Shown: piece by piece, positions 8,405 to 16,834 of the stretch
How positions within the stretch are numbered: position 1 is the first letter of the stretch
Layout: each line of letters begins with the position of its first letter
From: Butyrivibrio sp.
GTDB lineage: Bacteria; Bacillota_A; Clostridia; Lachnospirales; Lachnospiraceae
Direction of reading: 5' to 3'
NCBI RefSeq assembly: GCF_024699075.1
Contig: NZ_JAILQF010000214.1
Location: 1-24,984, forward strand
DNA: 24,984 nucleotides
Translations under genes and position numbers: made by a program
Notes under the pieces: generated by a model
What the model saw: only the letters and a program-made list of their open reading frames with translations
Told to the model about the DNA's origin: nothing
The model's database searches: none

Positions 8405-8908
8405 ATGAAATATAATCTATACAAAAAGTTTATAATATGTGCTTCTTCAGCCGCAGTTCTTTTAACTGGTTGTGCTGATATTAGTCTTGATAAATCAAAC
8501 ATAGATGAATCAGGCATAGAAGAATCAAATGCTGAAGAATCAGTTGAAGAATCAAACATAGAAGTATCAGCCGAAGATATAAGCGATAGTAGCCTGGAAA
8601 CTTCATCTGAAGAAGCGGATGATGAGACGTCAGAAGAAGTTTTTGACGAAGAGGCGGCTTTAAAAGCAATCCTTTCTAAGTCAGAACTTCAAAGAAAAGA
8701 AAAAAACATTTCTTTTGTTGATGACTTTGATGGTGATGGACAAAAAGAAGGCTTTTTCTATATTGGTGATGAATACGACGGAGATTATAACGAGTTTTAC
8801 GGAGAAATATGGTTCGCCAATGAAGATGAAGAGCCATGGTTTTGCTCTGATTTTGGCGGAACATATGACGCTGCACTTATTCCGGAAATCGCAGTTTTCG
8901 AGAAGTAA
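8405..8908 (+). CDS. Lipoprotein with acidic Ser/Glu linker and DxDxDG motif
   Basis: An exported lipoprotein of 167 residues with a clear signal: KK followed by a hydrophobic stretch and the lipobox L20-T-G-C23. Residues 24-85 are an acidic low-complexity linker of repeated Glu-Glu-Ser and Glu-Ser units. The remaining 80 residues hold a Ca-binding-loop-like motif, D107-F-D109-G-D111-G, in the phrase VDDFDGDGQKEGFFY, similar to FG-GAP or dockerin-type loops. The folded part is short and ends AVFEK soon after the motif, so it could be a small domain or a C-terminally shortened member of a longer family. Start ATG follows GGAAAGGAAGAAA. It is 57 nt upstream of the first Cys-Ala-repeat membrane protein with no terminator between, so it may be transcribed with that cluster. 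Confidence 0.8.
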   Translation: MKYNLYKKFIICASSAAVLLTGCADISLDKSNIDESGIEESNAEESVEESNIEVSAEDISDSSLETSSEEADDETSEEVFDEEAALKAILSKSELQRKEKNISFVDDFDGDGQKEGFFYIGDEYDGDYNEFYGEIWFANEDEEPWFCSDFGGTYDAALIPEIAVFEK

Positions 8909-8965
8909 AATTGCGTGTCTGTCACCAATGTGAAGAAGTTTATTTAAGAAATTGGGGAATAAAAA

Positions 8966-10255
8966 ATGGCTAGAAATAAGAGGGTTAAACGCAGGGAGAG
9001 AAAACTGCGCGAGGAGAGAAGAAAAAAATACTATGATGAATTAATTCAAAATTCGATGGCTGAGAGTAAAAAAGTAATCTGGGAACATTCTCCAATAAAT
9101 AAAATCGCAAGTAAAATATTTGTAGTTGGAATATATTATTTTTTATTCATGCTCATTGGATCGGGTATAGTAGTTCTTTTTGGTAATGGATTTCGTAATA
9201 TCTGTAAATCGCCTTCTTCAGACCCTATAGAAATAGTTGATACATCCAAATCTAACAATTATCATCTTGATGAAATACTTGATTATGATATCTATGTAAA
9301 GCCTGATAAGTCTGATGGTTCACTTTATATAACATATGATATCAGCTGGCTTGTACTTGACTCTGATAAAGAAAAACTTACATGGGTCAAGATAGGTATA
9401 CCAAATAAATACACAGAAGACATAAAGGCTCTTAGCAATAATATATCCAAGATAGGCTATTTGGATGATTCAGGAGATTATGTACGTATTGATTTTCGGA
9501 ATTCCTACAAGGAAGGTCAGGCTGTTGATTTCTCTTTTTCAATCCATGCCCACAGATTATATAAAGAGGATGGTTCAAACAGACTCTATTCTTTCACTCC
9601 GGGATGGTTCCATGATATTGATATTGATAACATTGAGGTTATATGGGATATTTCCGAAATCGAGGGAGATATCATTCCTCAATGTCCTTATGGCAAGCTT
9701 ATGACAACTGAAAATAGCATATCTTTTTACGGTTCGTTGAATGCAGGCCGCAAGTTTGAGACTATCATAAAGATGCCGGATAGCGCATTTGATAATGATG
9801 ATCTTTACGAAAAAGAGATTTCGGAAGATCTTTCAGGATATATGTTCTGGTTTGTGCATGCTTTTGGATTTTTAGCTTTTTGTTTTGGATGCCCCTTGAT
9901 CGCGTATCTTGTATTTTATGCTAAAGCTATTATCTGGTCAGTTGATTCATATCAGAAAGGTAAAACATATCTGTGCCAGGACGAATCATCAATAGCAGGT
10001 TACATGCGCAGATTTCGCAAGGAACACGAAATTGAATATGAAGAGATAAAAAGAGAAGCCCATAAGTTTTATGAGGATATAAAAGGCAGTGGTTCCGGAC
10101 ACGGAAGAAGTTATGGTGGAGGCGGCTGTGCCTGTGCATGTGCCTGCGCCTGTGCAGGAGGCGGACGCGCCGGATGCAGCACCAAAGATTTCTATGGTAC
10201 AATACTAAATACTGAGCAGATTCATAAAGTATATAAAAGCACGAAACAAAAATAA
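8966..10255 (+). CDS. Membrane protein with C-terminal Cys-Ala repeat (paralog 1)
   Basis: I do not recognise a named family; 429 residues. A Lys/Arg-rich N-terminus (1-22) precedes membrane segment 1 (about 48-73). Residues 75-290 form an extracytoplasmic domain containing LDEILDYDIYVKPD, DISWLVLDSD, WVKIGIPNKYTEDIKALS and FTPGWF; this layout (ectodomain, then one hydrophobic hairpin or long helix at about 292-324, then a Gly-rich tail) recalls DUF2207-type proteins, though that is only an analogy. The tail is cytoplasmic by the positive-inside rule and contains a Gly run, then C388-A-C-A-C-A-C-A-C396-A, GGGRAG, C404, STKDFYGTIL. Five alternating Cys plus a sixth are an unusual substrate-like sequence. 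It is 75 nt upstream of the radical SAM gene. Start ATG follows TTGGGGAAT. I infer it is a modification target or a metal-binding membrane protein. Confidence 0.85.
   Translation: MARNKRVKRRERKLREERRKKYYDELIQNSMAESKKVIWEHSPINKIASKIFVVGIYYFLFMLIGSGIVVLFGNGFRNICKSPSSDPIEIVDTSKSNNYHLDEILDYDIYVKPDKSDGSLYITYDISWLVLDSDKEKLTWVKIGIPNKYTEDIKALSNNISKIGYLDDSGDYVRIDFRNSYKEGQAVDFSFSIHAHRLYKEDGSNRLYSFTPGWFHDIDIDNIEVIWDISEIEGDIIPQCPYGKLMTTENSISFYGSLNAGRKFETIIKMPDSAFDNDDLYEKEISEDLSGYMFWFVHAFGFLAFCFGCPLIAYLVFYAKAIIWSVDSYQKGKTYLCQDESSIAGYMRRFRKEHEIEYEEIKREAHKFYEDIKGSGSGHGRSYGGGGCACACACACAGGGRAGCSTKDFYGTILNTEQIHKVYKSTKQK
10127..10156 (+). repeat. Cys-Ala codon repeat, paralog 1
   Basis: Five TGY-GCN codon pairs encode CACACACACA. 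The codons vary (tgt/tgc, gcc/gca), so the peptide repeat is kept by selection rather than by recent DNA slippage. Confidence 0.9.
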
Positions 10256-10330
10256 GAATAGCAAGACAAAATTGTATATTGCACGTTTGAACTAAAAGAT
10301 AAAGCAAATTAAAAAAGGACGACTTAACCT

Positions 10331-11722
10331 ATGCTGTTAGAAAAACGTTATGAATTAAAATATTGGAACGAAGTTGCGCATACAACCCTTAATCCAAACG
10401 GACCGGGAGCTGTGCGTATACACCTTGTTCCTCCCAAATTCTTTCTTGTCAAGAACGCGCCATCCATCTGCGTTCTCAATGGCCAGTACCTCCTTCCACT
10501 TGGAGAGTCTCAGGCAATTCTTCTCACAGAATTCATCCGTCATGTTAATGCCTTCGGCGAAGGTGTTATGAGTGACGATCAGTTAAAAGAGCTTCTTGAA
10601 GATACCTACAAATGTGTTCAAAAGGTTTACCCAAGAGTGCCTAAAGACATGATCGCAGAAGATCTTGATCGCCTTGTTGGAATGCTTGAGGATGTGGCAC
10701 TTACAGGATATACCAAAGAGAATATCCCACTTCTCTCAATCGGAGAGTATGCGCCAAACATGACAGCGCCGCATAGAATGGACCTTATGGTAAGCGCCAT
10801 GACTAAGGATGGCAGATGGAACTGCAACCAGAAGTGCGCATACTGCTATGCTGCAGGCCAGGCCGCATCATCAGAAGAAGAGCTTTCTACGCAGGACTGG
10901 ATAGATGTAATTGATGCCTGCTACGATGCCCGCATCCCGCAGCTGACCTTTACAGGCGGCGAGCCAACTATGAGAGATGACCTGTGCGAGCTAATAACTC
11001 ATGCAAGATGGTTCGTAACAAGGCTTAATACAAATGGTATAAATCTGACAAAAGAGCTGTGTGAAGGCCTTCGTAAGGCTGATCTTGACTCAGTTCAGAT
11101 CACTTTTTATTCTCATGATAAAGAAGTTCACGAGAATCTTACAGGCGCAGGAGCTTTTGATAAAACAGTTGAAGGCATCAGAAATGCTATCGCAGCAGGC
11201 CTTTCTGTTAGCATCAATACTCCGCTTTGCTCGCTCAACGCTGATTATGAAAAGACACTTGAATTCCTTCACAGCCTTGGAGTTATCTATGTTACATGCT
11301 CTGGCATGATACCGTCCGGCAATGCTGTTCGCAGTGCCCAGCAGGCAGATCAGCTATCCGAATCTGAACTTACAGATCTTTTGAAAAAAGCGACTACCTA
11401 CTGCGCAGAAAATGAGATGGAGATCCAGTTTACATCACCAGGACAGGTTTCTGAAGAAAAACTTCGCGAAATGGGTCTGAACGTTCCATCCTGCGGAGCA
11501 TGCCTCAGCAATATGGCTGTAACACCAAGCGGTAAAGTTGTTCCCTGCCAGAGCTCTCTTTCTGAAGAGCCACTAGGAAATATACTTGAAGATTCCTGGG
11601 ACAAGATCTGGAATAGCAAAAAGTGCAGATCTATCCGCGGCGAATCAGCCAAGATGCTCCAGAAATGTCCTTTAAGCGAGGCAAATAGTAGTGATTTTAC
11701 AGGAGAAGCAGGGAGAAAATGA
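10331..11722 (+). CDS. Radical SAM/SPASM enzyme, putative maturase of the Cys-Ala-repeat proteins
   Basis: This 463-residue enzyme uses a 4Fe-4S cluster and S-adenosylmethionine for radical chemistry. The cluster motif is C165-x3-C169-x2-C172 (WNCNQKCAYCY), the SAM-binding GGEP is at 209-212, and a C-terminal SPASM region has C388, C391, C406, C432 and C446 for auxiliary clusters, with GKVVPCQSS and the closing NILEDSWDKIWNS typical of peptide-modifying SPASM proteins. Residues 45-130 have a pattern (short strands then helices, DQLKELLEDTYK and IAEDLDRLVGMLED) compatible with a PqqD-like RiPP recognition element. Its stop overlaps the start of the second Cys-Ala protein by 4 nt (ATGA), showing translational coupling. 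Start ATG follows AAAAAAGGACGA. By family logic (AlbA, QhpD and the like) it would form thioether or other links on a Cys-rich target; the specific chemistry and target are inference. Confidence 0.9.
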   Translation: MLLEKRYELKYWNEVAHTTLNPNGPGAVRIHLVPPKFFLVKNAPSICVLNGQYLLPLGESQAILLTEFIRHVNAFGEGVMSDDQLKELLEDTYKCVQKVYPRVPKDMIAEDLDRLVGMLEDVALTGYTKENIPLLSIGEYAPNMTAPHRMDLMVSAMTKDGRWNCNQKCAYCYAAGQAASSEEELSTQDWIDVIDACYDARIPQLTFTGGEPTMRDDLCELITHARWFVTRLNTNGINLTKELCEGLRKADLDSVQITFYSHDKEVHENLTGAGAFDKTVEGIRNAIAAGLSVSINTPLCSLNADYEKTLEFLHSLGVIYVTCSGMIPSGNAVRSAQQADQLSESELTDLLKKATTYCAENEMEIQFTSPGQVSEEKLREMGLNVPSCGACLSNMAVTPSGKVVPCQSSLSEEPLGNILEDSWDKIWNSKKCRSIRGESAKMLQKCPLSEANSSDFTGEAGRK

Positions 11723-12993
11723 GTAAACGTAGAGCAAAAAGAAGGCGCAACAAGGGCACATTAAATGGAATACTAAGCGTATTAAAGTGGATAGCTGCGT
11801 TTTATTTTGGAATTTTTATTTTGGTTTTTTTGCTGATCATTATTTTTGATGATGATACTCAGGATAATGAAACTGAGAATAATGAGTCTGTTAGTAGCGA
11901 AGTTGTAGAGGTCACTAGAAGCGAAACTTCCGAAGAATCTGAGGTCCAGGATAATAGCAGTTTATATTACGACTATTCTGATTACAAAGACGGAGATTAT
12001 TTCGATATATCCGGCTACGATACAGATAACCTTGATGAAATTCTTTATTATGTGATCTATGTAAGGCCTGACATGACCGATGGATCTGTATACCTTACTT
12101 ATGATATTCGCTGGCTTGTGCTTGATTCTGATGATGATAAGGTATCCTGGGTTAAGATAGGTATACCAAATAAATTCACAGAAGATATCAAGGCTTTATC
12201 TGACAACATAGATAAGATCAAGTATATAAGCGATTCCGGAGATTTTGTACGAATCGATTTTGATGATTCCTACGAGGAAGGTCAGATCATAGATTTCTCT
12301 TTTTCCATACACGCACATCAGTTATATCACGAGACAGGATCTATAAGGCGTTACGATTTTACACCCGGATGGTTTGATGAGATCGATGTTGAGTATGTCG
12401 AAGTAAGATGGGATGTATCCGAAATTGATGGAGATATCGAACCAAGATGCATGGATGGCCAGATCAAAGAAGATGATGGCATTGTATCTTTTTACAGCTC
12501 CCTTTCTGCAAGAGAGAAGTTCAAAACAACCATCGACCTTCCGGACAAAGCTTTTGAAACAGATGATACCTATTCAGAAGAGCTTAAGGAAGATAAGACA
12601 GAAGATGTAATGCTAGCGGTAGGCTTTATCGCCTTCTTTGCTCTTATCTTTGGATGGCCTTTTATTGGATATCTGATCTTCTACATCAAGGCATTTTTCT
12701 GGTCAGTTGATGCTTACAATAAAGGTAAGATGGATACGTTCGCTACGGAGAACTCTTTTGGCGACTATATGCGCAAGTACCGCAAGGAGCACCATATAGA
12801 GTATAGCAAGCTGGATAATACAGTTCATACTTATTACACATCCAGTGGCCGTGGTCACGGCGGCGGTGGCGGATGTGCCTGTGCTTGTGCGTGCGCTTGT
12901 GCCGGAGGAGGACGTGCCGGATGCAGTACCAAGGATTTTTATGGTACAATACTTACGACAGAGCAGATTCACAAAGTTCATGACAGATCATGA
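11719..12993 (+). CDS. Membrane protein with C-terminal Cys-Ala repeat (paralog 2)
   Basis: This 424-residue paralog of the protein at 8966-10255 has the same plan. A basic N-terminus (SKRRAKRRRNKG) precedes membrane segment 1 (about 19-43), then an acidic Ser/Glu/Asp/Tyr-rich linker (45-100) that is longer than in paralog 1, then the shared ectodomain (NLDEILYYVIYVRPDMTDGS, WVKIGIPNKFTEDIKALS, FTPGWF). Membrane segment 2 lies at about 297-329. The tail has C386-A-C-A-C-A-C-A-C394-A, GGGRAG and C402-STKDFYGTIL. From the Gly run through TIL about 31 residues are identical to paralog 1, although the rest has diverged freely; the C-terminal TEQIHKV is also kept. Its ATG overlaps the radical SAM stop, so the two are made together. 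No known family is assigned. Two hairpins follow the gene. Confidence 0.85.
   Translation: MSKRRAKRRRNKGTLNGILSVLKWIAAFYFGIFILVFLLIIIFDDDTQDNETENNESVSSEVVEVTRSETSEESEVQDNSSLYYDYSDYKDGDYFDISGYDTDNLDEILYYVIYVRPDMTDGSVYLTYDIRWLVLDSDDDKVSWVKIGIPNKFTEDIKALSDNIDKIKYISDSGDFVRIDFDDSYEEGQIIDFSFSIHAHQLYHETGSIRRYDFTPGWFDEIDVEYVEVRWDVSEIDGDIEPRCMDGQIKEDDGIVSFYSSLSAREKFKTTIDLPDKAFETDDTYSEELKEDKTEDVMLAVGFIAFFALIFGWPFIGYLIFYIKAFFWSVDAYNKGKMDTFATENSFGDYMRKYRKEHHIEYSKLDNTVHTYYTSSGRGHGGGGGCACACACACAGGGRAGCSTKDFYGTILTTEQIHKVHDRS
12874..12903 (+). repeat. Cys-Ala codon repeat, paralog 2
   Basis: Five Cys-Ala codon pairs use a partly different codon choice from paralog 1 (tgt-gcc, tgt-gct, tgt-gcg, tgc-gct, tgt-gcc), so peptide conservation exceeds DNA conservation. 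Confidence 0.9.
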
Positions 12994-13037
12994 TGATCTG
13001 AAATTATCGATATTCCCAGGCTCGTTCCTGGGAATAT
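12984..13037 (+). promoter_or_regulatory. Two hairpins between paralog 2 and polA
   Basis: The first is cagatca-tga-tgatctg (12984-13000), whose loop is the stop codon of paralog 2. The second is a perfect 11-bp stem atattcccagg / cctgggaatat with loop ctcgtt (13010-13037). Neither has a T run after it (the sequence continues atctatagaaagagg into the polA ribosome binding site), so this may be a weak terminator, an RNA-stability element or a polA leader structure rather than a standard terminator. Confidence 0.55.
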
Positions 13038-13058
13038 ATCTATAGAAAGAGGACAACT

Positions 13059-15953
13059 ATGACACAAAAGCTTTTACTTGTCGATGGACACAGTATTCTT
13101 AACAGGGCATTTTATGGCATGCCTGATCTTACCAATTCCGAAGGGCTTCATACTAATGCGGTAATTGGATTTTTAAATATTTTTTTCAAACTTCTTGATG
13201 AAGAAAATCCTGATTATGTAGTTGTAGCATTTGATACAAGTGCACCTACCTTCAGACATAATATATTCAAAGAGTATAAAGGAACACGTAAACCTATGCC
13301 GGCAGAGCTTCATGAGCAGGTGCCGCTTCTTAAAGAGGTACTTGATTCTATGGGCGTAAGGCGCTATGAAGAGCCGGGCCTTGAAGCTGACGATATCTTA
13401 GGAACACTTGCAAAGAGAGCAGAAGCTCAGGGCATGATAGTAACTCTTGTTTCAGGTGATCGTGACCTTTTGCAGATAGCCAGTGACAATATTCTCATAG
13501 CTAATCCTAAGACCAAGGGCGGTCAGACAACTGTGGAGCGTTATCATACTCAGGAAGTTATAGATGAATGGGGCGTAACACCTGAAAAGTTTGTAGAGCT
13601 TAAGGCTCTTATGGGAGATTCCTCTGATAATATTCCTGGTGTTCCAAAGGTTGGACCTAAGACTGCCAAGGAGCTTATGCAGACTTATGGCTCAATTGCA
13701 GGAATCTATGAGCATGTAGAAGAGATAACCAAGAATGCCATAAGAGAGTCACTCAAGGCTAATAAAGAAAGCTGTGACCTTTCCTATACACTTGCTCTTA
13801 TAAAGACTGATGCTGACTTTGAACTTCCATGGGATAGTGCAAAGCGTGTTAACTATTTGAATGAAAATGCATACAAAGAGTATAAGAGACTTGGCTTTAA
13901 GAGACTTTTGTCAAAGTTCTCTGAAGAAGTTGTTAATAATGCATTTTCAAGTCTTGAAGACGAATCTGCTAATGCTGGCGGAGCTTCGGAAGCTGGTACA
14001 AAAGAAGGCGTATCTTCTGCTGCAGGCAAAGAGTCTGATATAGAAAGTATCTCAAAAAGTGTTCCTCAGAAAGTTGAAGCTGAATCCGTAACATCTTTTG
14101 ACAAGGTTGTGGAGATAGTTAAGGCTGCCAGCGATTATGCCGCAGGTCATGATGACAGATTCATAGGCTATAGCGTAATTGAAGATTCCAAAGATGATGA
14201 TGACTTTTTGGGACTTGGAATATCATTTGAAGAAGGCAAAGCATATTTTCTCAGACAGACAGAGAAATTCACAAAGGAATATGCAGGCAGGGTTTTGGAA
14301 GAGCTGTCCAAAGACTGCAGACTTGCAACCTTTGATATCAAGAATACATACCACCTTTATACTCCTTATGAAATTGACCATAAGAAGGAAAAAGGCAATT
14401 TTGATATACTTATAGGCGCTTATCTTATAAATCCTTTAAAGGACGATTATGCTCCTGAAGATATAGCATCAGAGTACCTTGGAAGGATGATGAAGAGCTA
14501 TAAGGAGCGTTTTGGTAAGAGCTTGTTAAAAGAGCTGATTGAAGTTCCAAAGCAGATGACACTTGATTTTGGAATTCCTATGCCGGAAGATACCAAGAAG
14601 AAGTCCAAGAAGACAGCAGGAACTGATATCCTTCCGGAAGATGCACTTGTGCAGATAGTAGAGTATGCAGGAGAAGTTGCCAATACCGCACTTCTTGCAG
14701 CAGGAATTATAGAGAAGAAGCTTGAAGAGACCAAGATGTCAGATCTTATGAGAGATATCGAAATGCCTCTATCTTATGTCCTTTTTGCTATGGAAAAAGA
14801 AGGAATTATCTGCAGACGTGATGCTCTAAAAGAGTATGGTGATAAGCTTACCGGAAGAATAGCTGAGCTTGAGCAGAATATTTATAAAGAAGCAGGAGAA
14901 GAGTTCAATATCAATTCTCCCAAGCAGCTTGGGGTTATACTTTTTGAAAAGCTTGGATATGAGGGAGGCAAGAAGACCAAGACCGGCTATTCAACCTCAG
15001 CTGATGTACTTGAAAAGCTTGCACCTGAGCATCCTTTTGTCAGAGACATCCTTGAGTACAGAGCACTTGCAAAGCTTAAGAGCACTTATGCTGACGGCCT
15101 TGCAGACTATATTGAATCAGATGACAGGATCCATACTGTATTCAATCAGACGATCACAGCTACAGGAAGAATATCATCTTCAGAGCCTAACCTTCAGAAT
15201 ATTCCTATGCGTACAGAACTTGGACGTGCTATACGTAAGGTATTTGTTCCAAAGAATGGATATGTATTTGCAGATGCCGATTACAGCCAGGTAGAGCTGA
15301 GGATCCTTGCAGATATGTGCGCTGATGAAGGTCTTTTGGAGGATTACAGATCAGGTAAGGATATTCACAGAGCAACAGCTTCAAAGGTATTCCATACACC
15401 TTTTGATGAAGTAACAGATACCCAGAGAAGAAATGCCAAGGCTGTTAACTTTGGTATTGTATACGGAATAAGTGTTTTTGGTCTTGCTAATGATCTTGGT
15501 ATATCAAGAGAAGAGGCTAAGGGATACATGGAAGGATATTTCCTGACTTATCCCGGTGTTAAAGCTTATCAGGAGGGCGCAGTTTCTTTTGCCAAGGAGC
15601 ATGGATACAGCATCACAACATTCGGAAGAAGAAGGCCTATACCTGAACTTAAGGAATCCAATTTCATGCGCAGAGCGTTCGGCGAGCGTGTTGCAATGAA
15701 CGCGCCTATTCAGGGAACTGCTGCTGATATTATGAAGATCGCTATGATAAGGGTATTTATGAGACTTAGGAAAGAGAACCTTAAGTCAAAGCTTATCCTT
15801 CAGATCCACGACGAACTTCTTATTGAGACAGCACCTGATGAAGTTGAGATCGTAAAGAACCTTCTCACAGAAGAAATGCAGAAGGCTGCAGATCTTAAAG
15901 TGCCGCTTATTGCAGAATGCAGTGTAGGTAATGACTGGTTTGAGGCTAAGTGA
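13059..15953 (+). CDS. polA: DNA polymerase I
   Basis: This enzyme fills repair and Okazaki gaps and removes RNA primers. It has 964 residues. The N-terminal 5' nuclease domain (about 1-300) keeps LLVDGHSILNRAFYG, YEEPGLEADD, VSGDRDLLQI and MGDSSDNIPGVPKVGPKTA. A charged, low-conservation stretch near 300-345 joins it to the exonuclease-like domain (about 360-560), where the acidic residues are missing: the Exo I position reads IGYSVIED instead of DTE, and the other motifs (TFDIKNTYH near 425, YAGEVANTALL near 533) lack the Asp ligands, so proofreading is probably absent, as in many Firmicutes. The polymerase motifs are intact: A with Asp741 (DYSQVELRILAD), B with Lys794 and Tyr802 (RRNAKAVNFGIVYG), and C with Asp918 (QIHDELLIE). 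The start follows AAAGAGGACAACT. coaE lies 150 nt downstream, a common pairing. Confidence 0.97.
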   Translation: MTQKLLLVDGHSILNRAFYGMPDLTNSEGLHTNAVIGFLNIFFKLLDEENPDYVVVAFDTSAPTFRHNIFKEYKGTRKPMPAELHEQVPLLKEVLDSMGVRRYEEPGLEADDILGTLAKRAEAQGMIVTLVSGDRDLLQIASDNILIANPKTKGGQTTVERYHTQEVIDEWGVTPEKFVELKALMGDSSDNIPGVPKVGPKTAKELMQTYGSIAGIYEHVEEITKNAIRESLKANKESCDLSYTLALIKTDADFELPWDSAKRVNYLNENAYKEYKRLGFKRLLSKFSEEVVNNAFSSLEDESANAGGASEAGTKEGVSSAAGKESDIESISKSVPQKVEAESVTSFDKVVEIVKAASDYAAGHDDRFIGYSVIEDSKDDDDFLGLGISFEEGKAYFLRQTEKFTKEYAGRVLEELSKDCRLATFDIKNTYHLYTPYEIDHKKEKGNFDILIGAYLINPLKDDYAPEDIASEYLGRMMKSYKERFGKSLLKELIEVPKQMTLDFGIPMPEDTKKKSKKTAGTDILPEDALVQIVEYAGEVANTALLAAGIIEKKLEETKMSDLMRDIEMPLSYVLFAMEKEGIICRRDALKEYGDKLTGRIAELEQNIYKEAGEEFNINSPKQLGVILFEKLGYEGGKKTKTGYSTSADVLEKLAPEHPFVRDILEYRALAKLKSTYADGLADYIESDDRIHTVFNQTITATGRISSSEPNLQNIPMRTELGRAIRKVFVPKNGYVFADADYSQVELRILADMCADEGLLEDYRSGKDIHRATASKVFHTPFDEVTDTQRRNAKAVNFGIVYGISVFGLANDLGISREEAKGYMEGYFLTYPGVKAYQEGAVSFAKEHGYSITTFGRRRPIPELKESNFMRRAFGERVAMNAPIQGTAADIMKIAMIRVFMRLRKENLKSKLILQIHDELLIETAPDEVEIVKNLLTEEMQKAADLKVPLIAECSVGNDWFEAK

Positions 15954-16024
15954 TCATAGATTATGGATCCTTTGTAAATGACAAATATGATGTAACAGTT
16001 ACTGCCATGCGCTAAGTGATCATA
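15945..16024 (+). repeat. 14-bp direct repeat at the polA stop codon
   Basis: gctaagtgatcata occurs at 15945-15958, spanning the polA stop, and again at 16011-16024, 66 bp on. The DNA between is AT-rich and non-coding. Confidence 0.75.
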
Positions 16025-16103
16025 AGTTTTGTATCAGGTATAACTTGCTACTTTTGATACTTACTTTATAAGACAATAAAGACCTGTCGGAGCGTTAGAA
16101 CAG

Positions 16104-16718
16104 ATGAAACTTATAGGTGTAACAGGAGGAGTTGGCGCAGGTAAGAGCGCCCTCCTTACAGAAGTATTGAATAAGTATAATTGCAAAGTTGTCTTTTCCG
16201 ATAATGTGGCTAATGACGTCAAGAAAAAGGGAATGCCTGCTTATGATAAGCTGGTAGAGCTTTTAGGAAAAGAAATTCTTTTAATAGAAACAGATGGTTC
16301 TTTGGGCGAAATCGATAAAAAGAAAATGGCCCAGGCTATATTTAAAGATGATGAATTGTTACAAAAGGTAAATGATATTCTTCATCCTGCAACTAATGAT
16401 TATATAAAAGATGTCATAGCCAATGAGAGAGCTAAAAACGAAATAGATTATCTTTTTGTAGAAGCAGCTCTTCTTATTGAAAACGGGTATAAAGATATCG
16501 TAGATGAGCTGTGGTACATCTATGCCAGCGAAGAGGTAAGAAGACTGCGTCTTAAAGAGGCGAGAGGATATTCTGACGAGAAGATCGACAATATCCTTGA
16601 AGCACAATTATCTGAAGAAGAGTTTAGAAGAAACTGCGACTTTGTGGTAGATAACAGTAGCAGTATTGAAGCTGCTCTTAAACAGATAGATGAACATCTT
16701 TCATCTAAAAAGAGTTAA
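16104..16718 (+). CDS. coaE: Dephospho-CoA kinase
   Basis: This enzyme phosphorylates the 3'-OH of dephospho-CoA in the last step of coenzyme A synthesis. Its 204 residues match the family length. The P-loop is GGVGAGKS (8-15), at the very N-terminus (MKLIGVTGG), and Asp33 in FSDNVAND corresponds to the second Asp of the family DAD motif; the first Asp position is Phe31, a substitution I note but do not over-read because this position varies in related bacteria. LHPATNDYI (about 93-101) and FVEAALLIENGY (about 118-129) match the conserved HP and 'PLLFE' regions, and the C-terminal RRNCDFVVDNSSS is the usual 'ADxVIDNxG' strand. There is no strong Shine-Dalgarno sequence (CGGAGCG at about 16089). 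It follows polA on the same strand. Confidence 0.94.
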   Translation: MKLIGVTGGVGAGKSALLTEVLNKYNCKVVFSDNVANDVKKKGMPAYDKLVELLGKEILLIETDGSLGEIDKKKMAQAIFKDDELLQKVNDILHPATNDYIKDVIANERAKNEIDYLFVEAALLIENGYKDIVDELWYIYASEEVRRLRLKEARGYSDEKIDNILEAQLSEEEFRRNCDFVVDNSSSIEAALKQIDEHLSSKKS

Positions 16719-16834
16719 GTATTTAAAATATTCAGCCGATATAAGAGTGTAGGGTTATAAGTTCCATTACTATTTGAATAGATTTATTTGAGACGATACT
16801 GTGATTTTTTATGTCATTGCAGGAGGCACAGAAC

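Noticed and set aside
8715..8933. Overlapping forward ORF within the lipoprotein gene, considered as a frameshifted continuation
   Set aside because: Its translation is Met/Lys/Ser-rich without any domain, and the main frame stays coherent to its stop.
9930..10307. Reverse-strand ORF across the first Cys-Ala repeat, with His/Arg repeats
   Set aside because: It is the complement of the TGY-GCN repeat in a confidently coding gene and lacks a ribosome binding site or homologous motif.
12703..12981. Reverse-strand ORF rich in Thr/Ala/Ser across the second Cys-Ala repeat
   Set aside because: It is a shadow of the coding repeat on the + strand.
16811..16834. ATG start at 16811 for the FtsA-like gene
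   Set aside because: AGGAGG lies between the two ATGs, at ideal distance from 16835 and within the coding part if 16811 were used.
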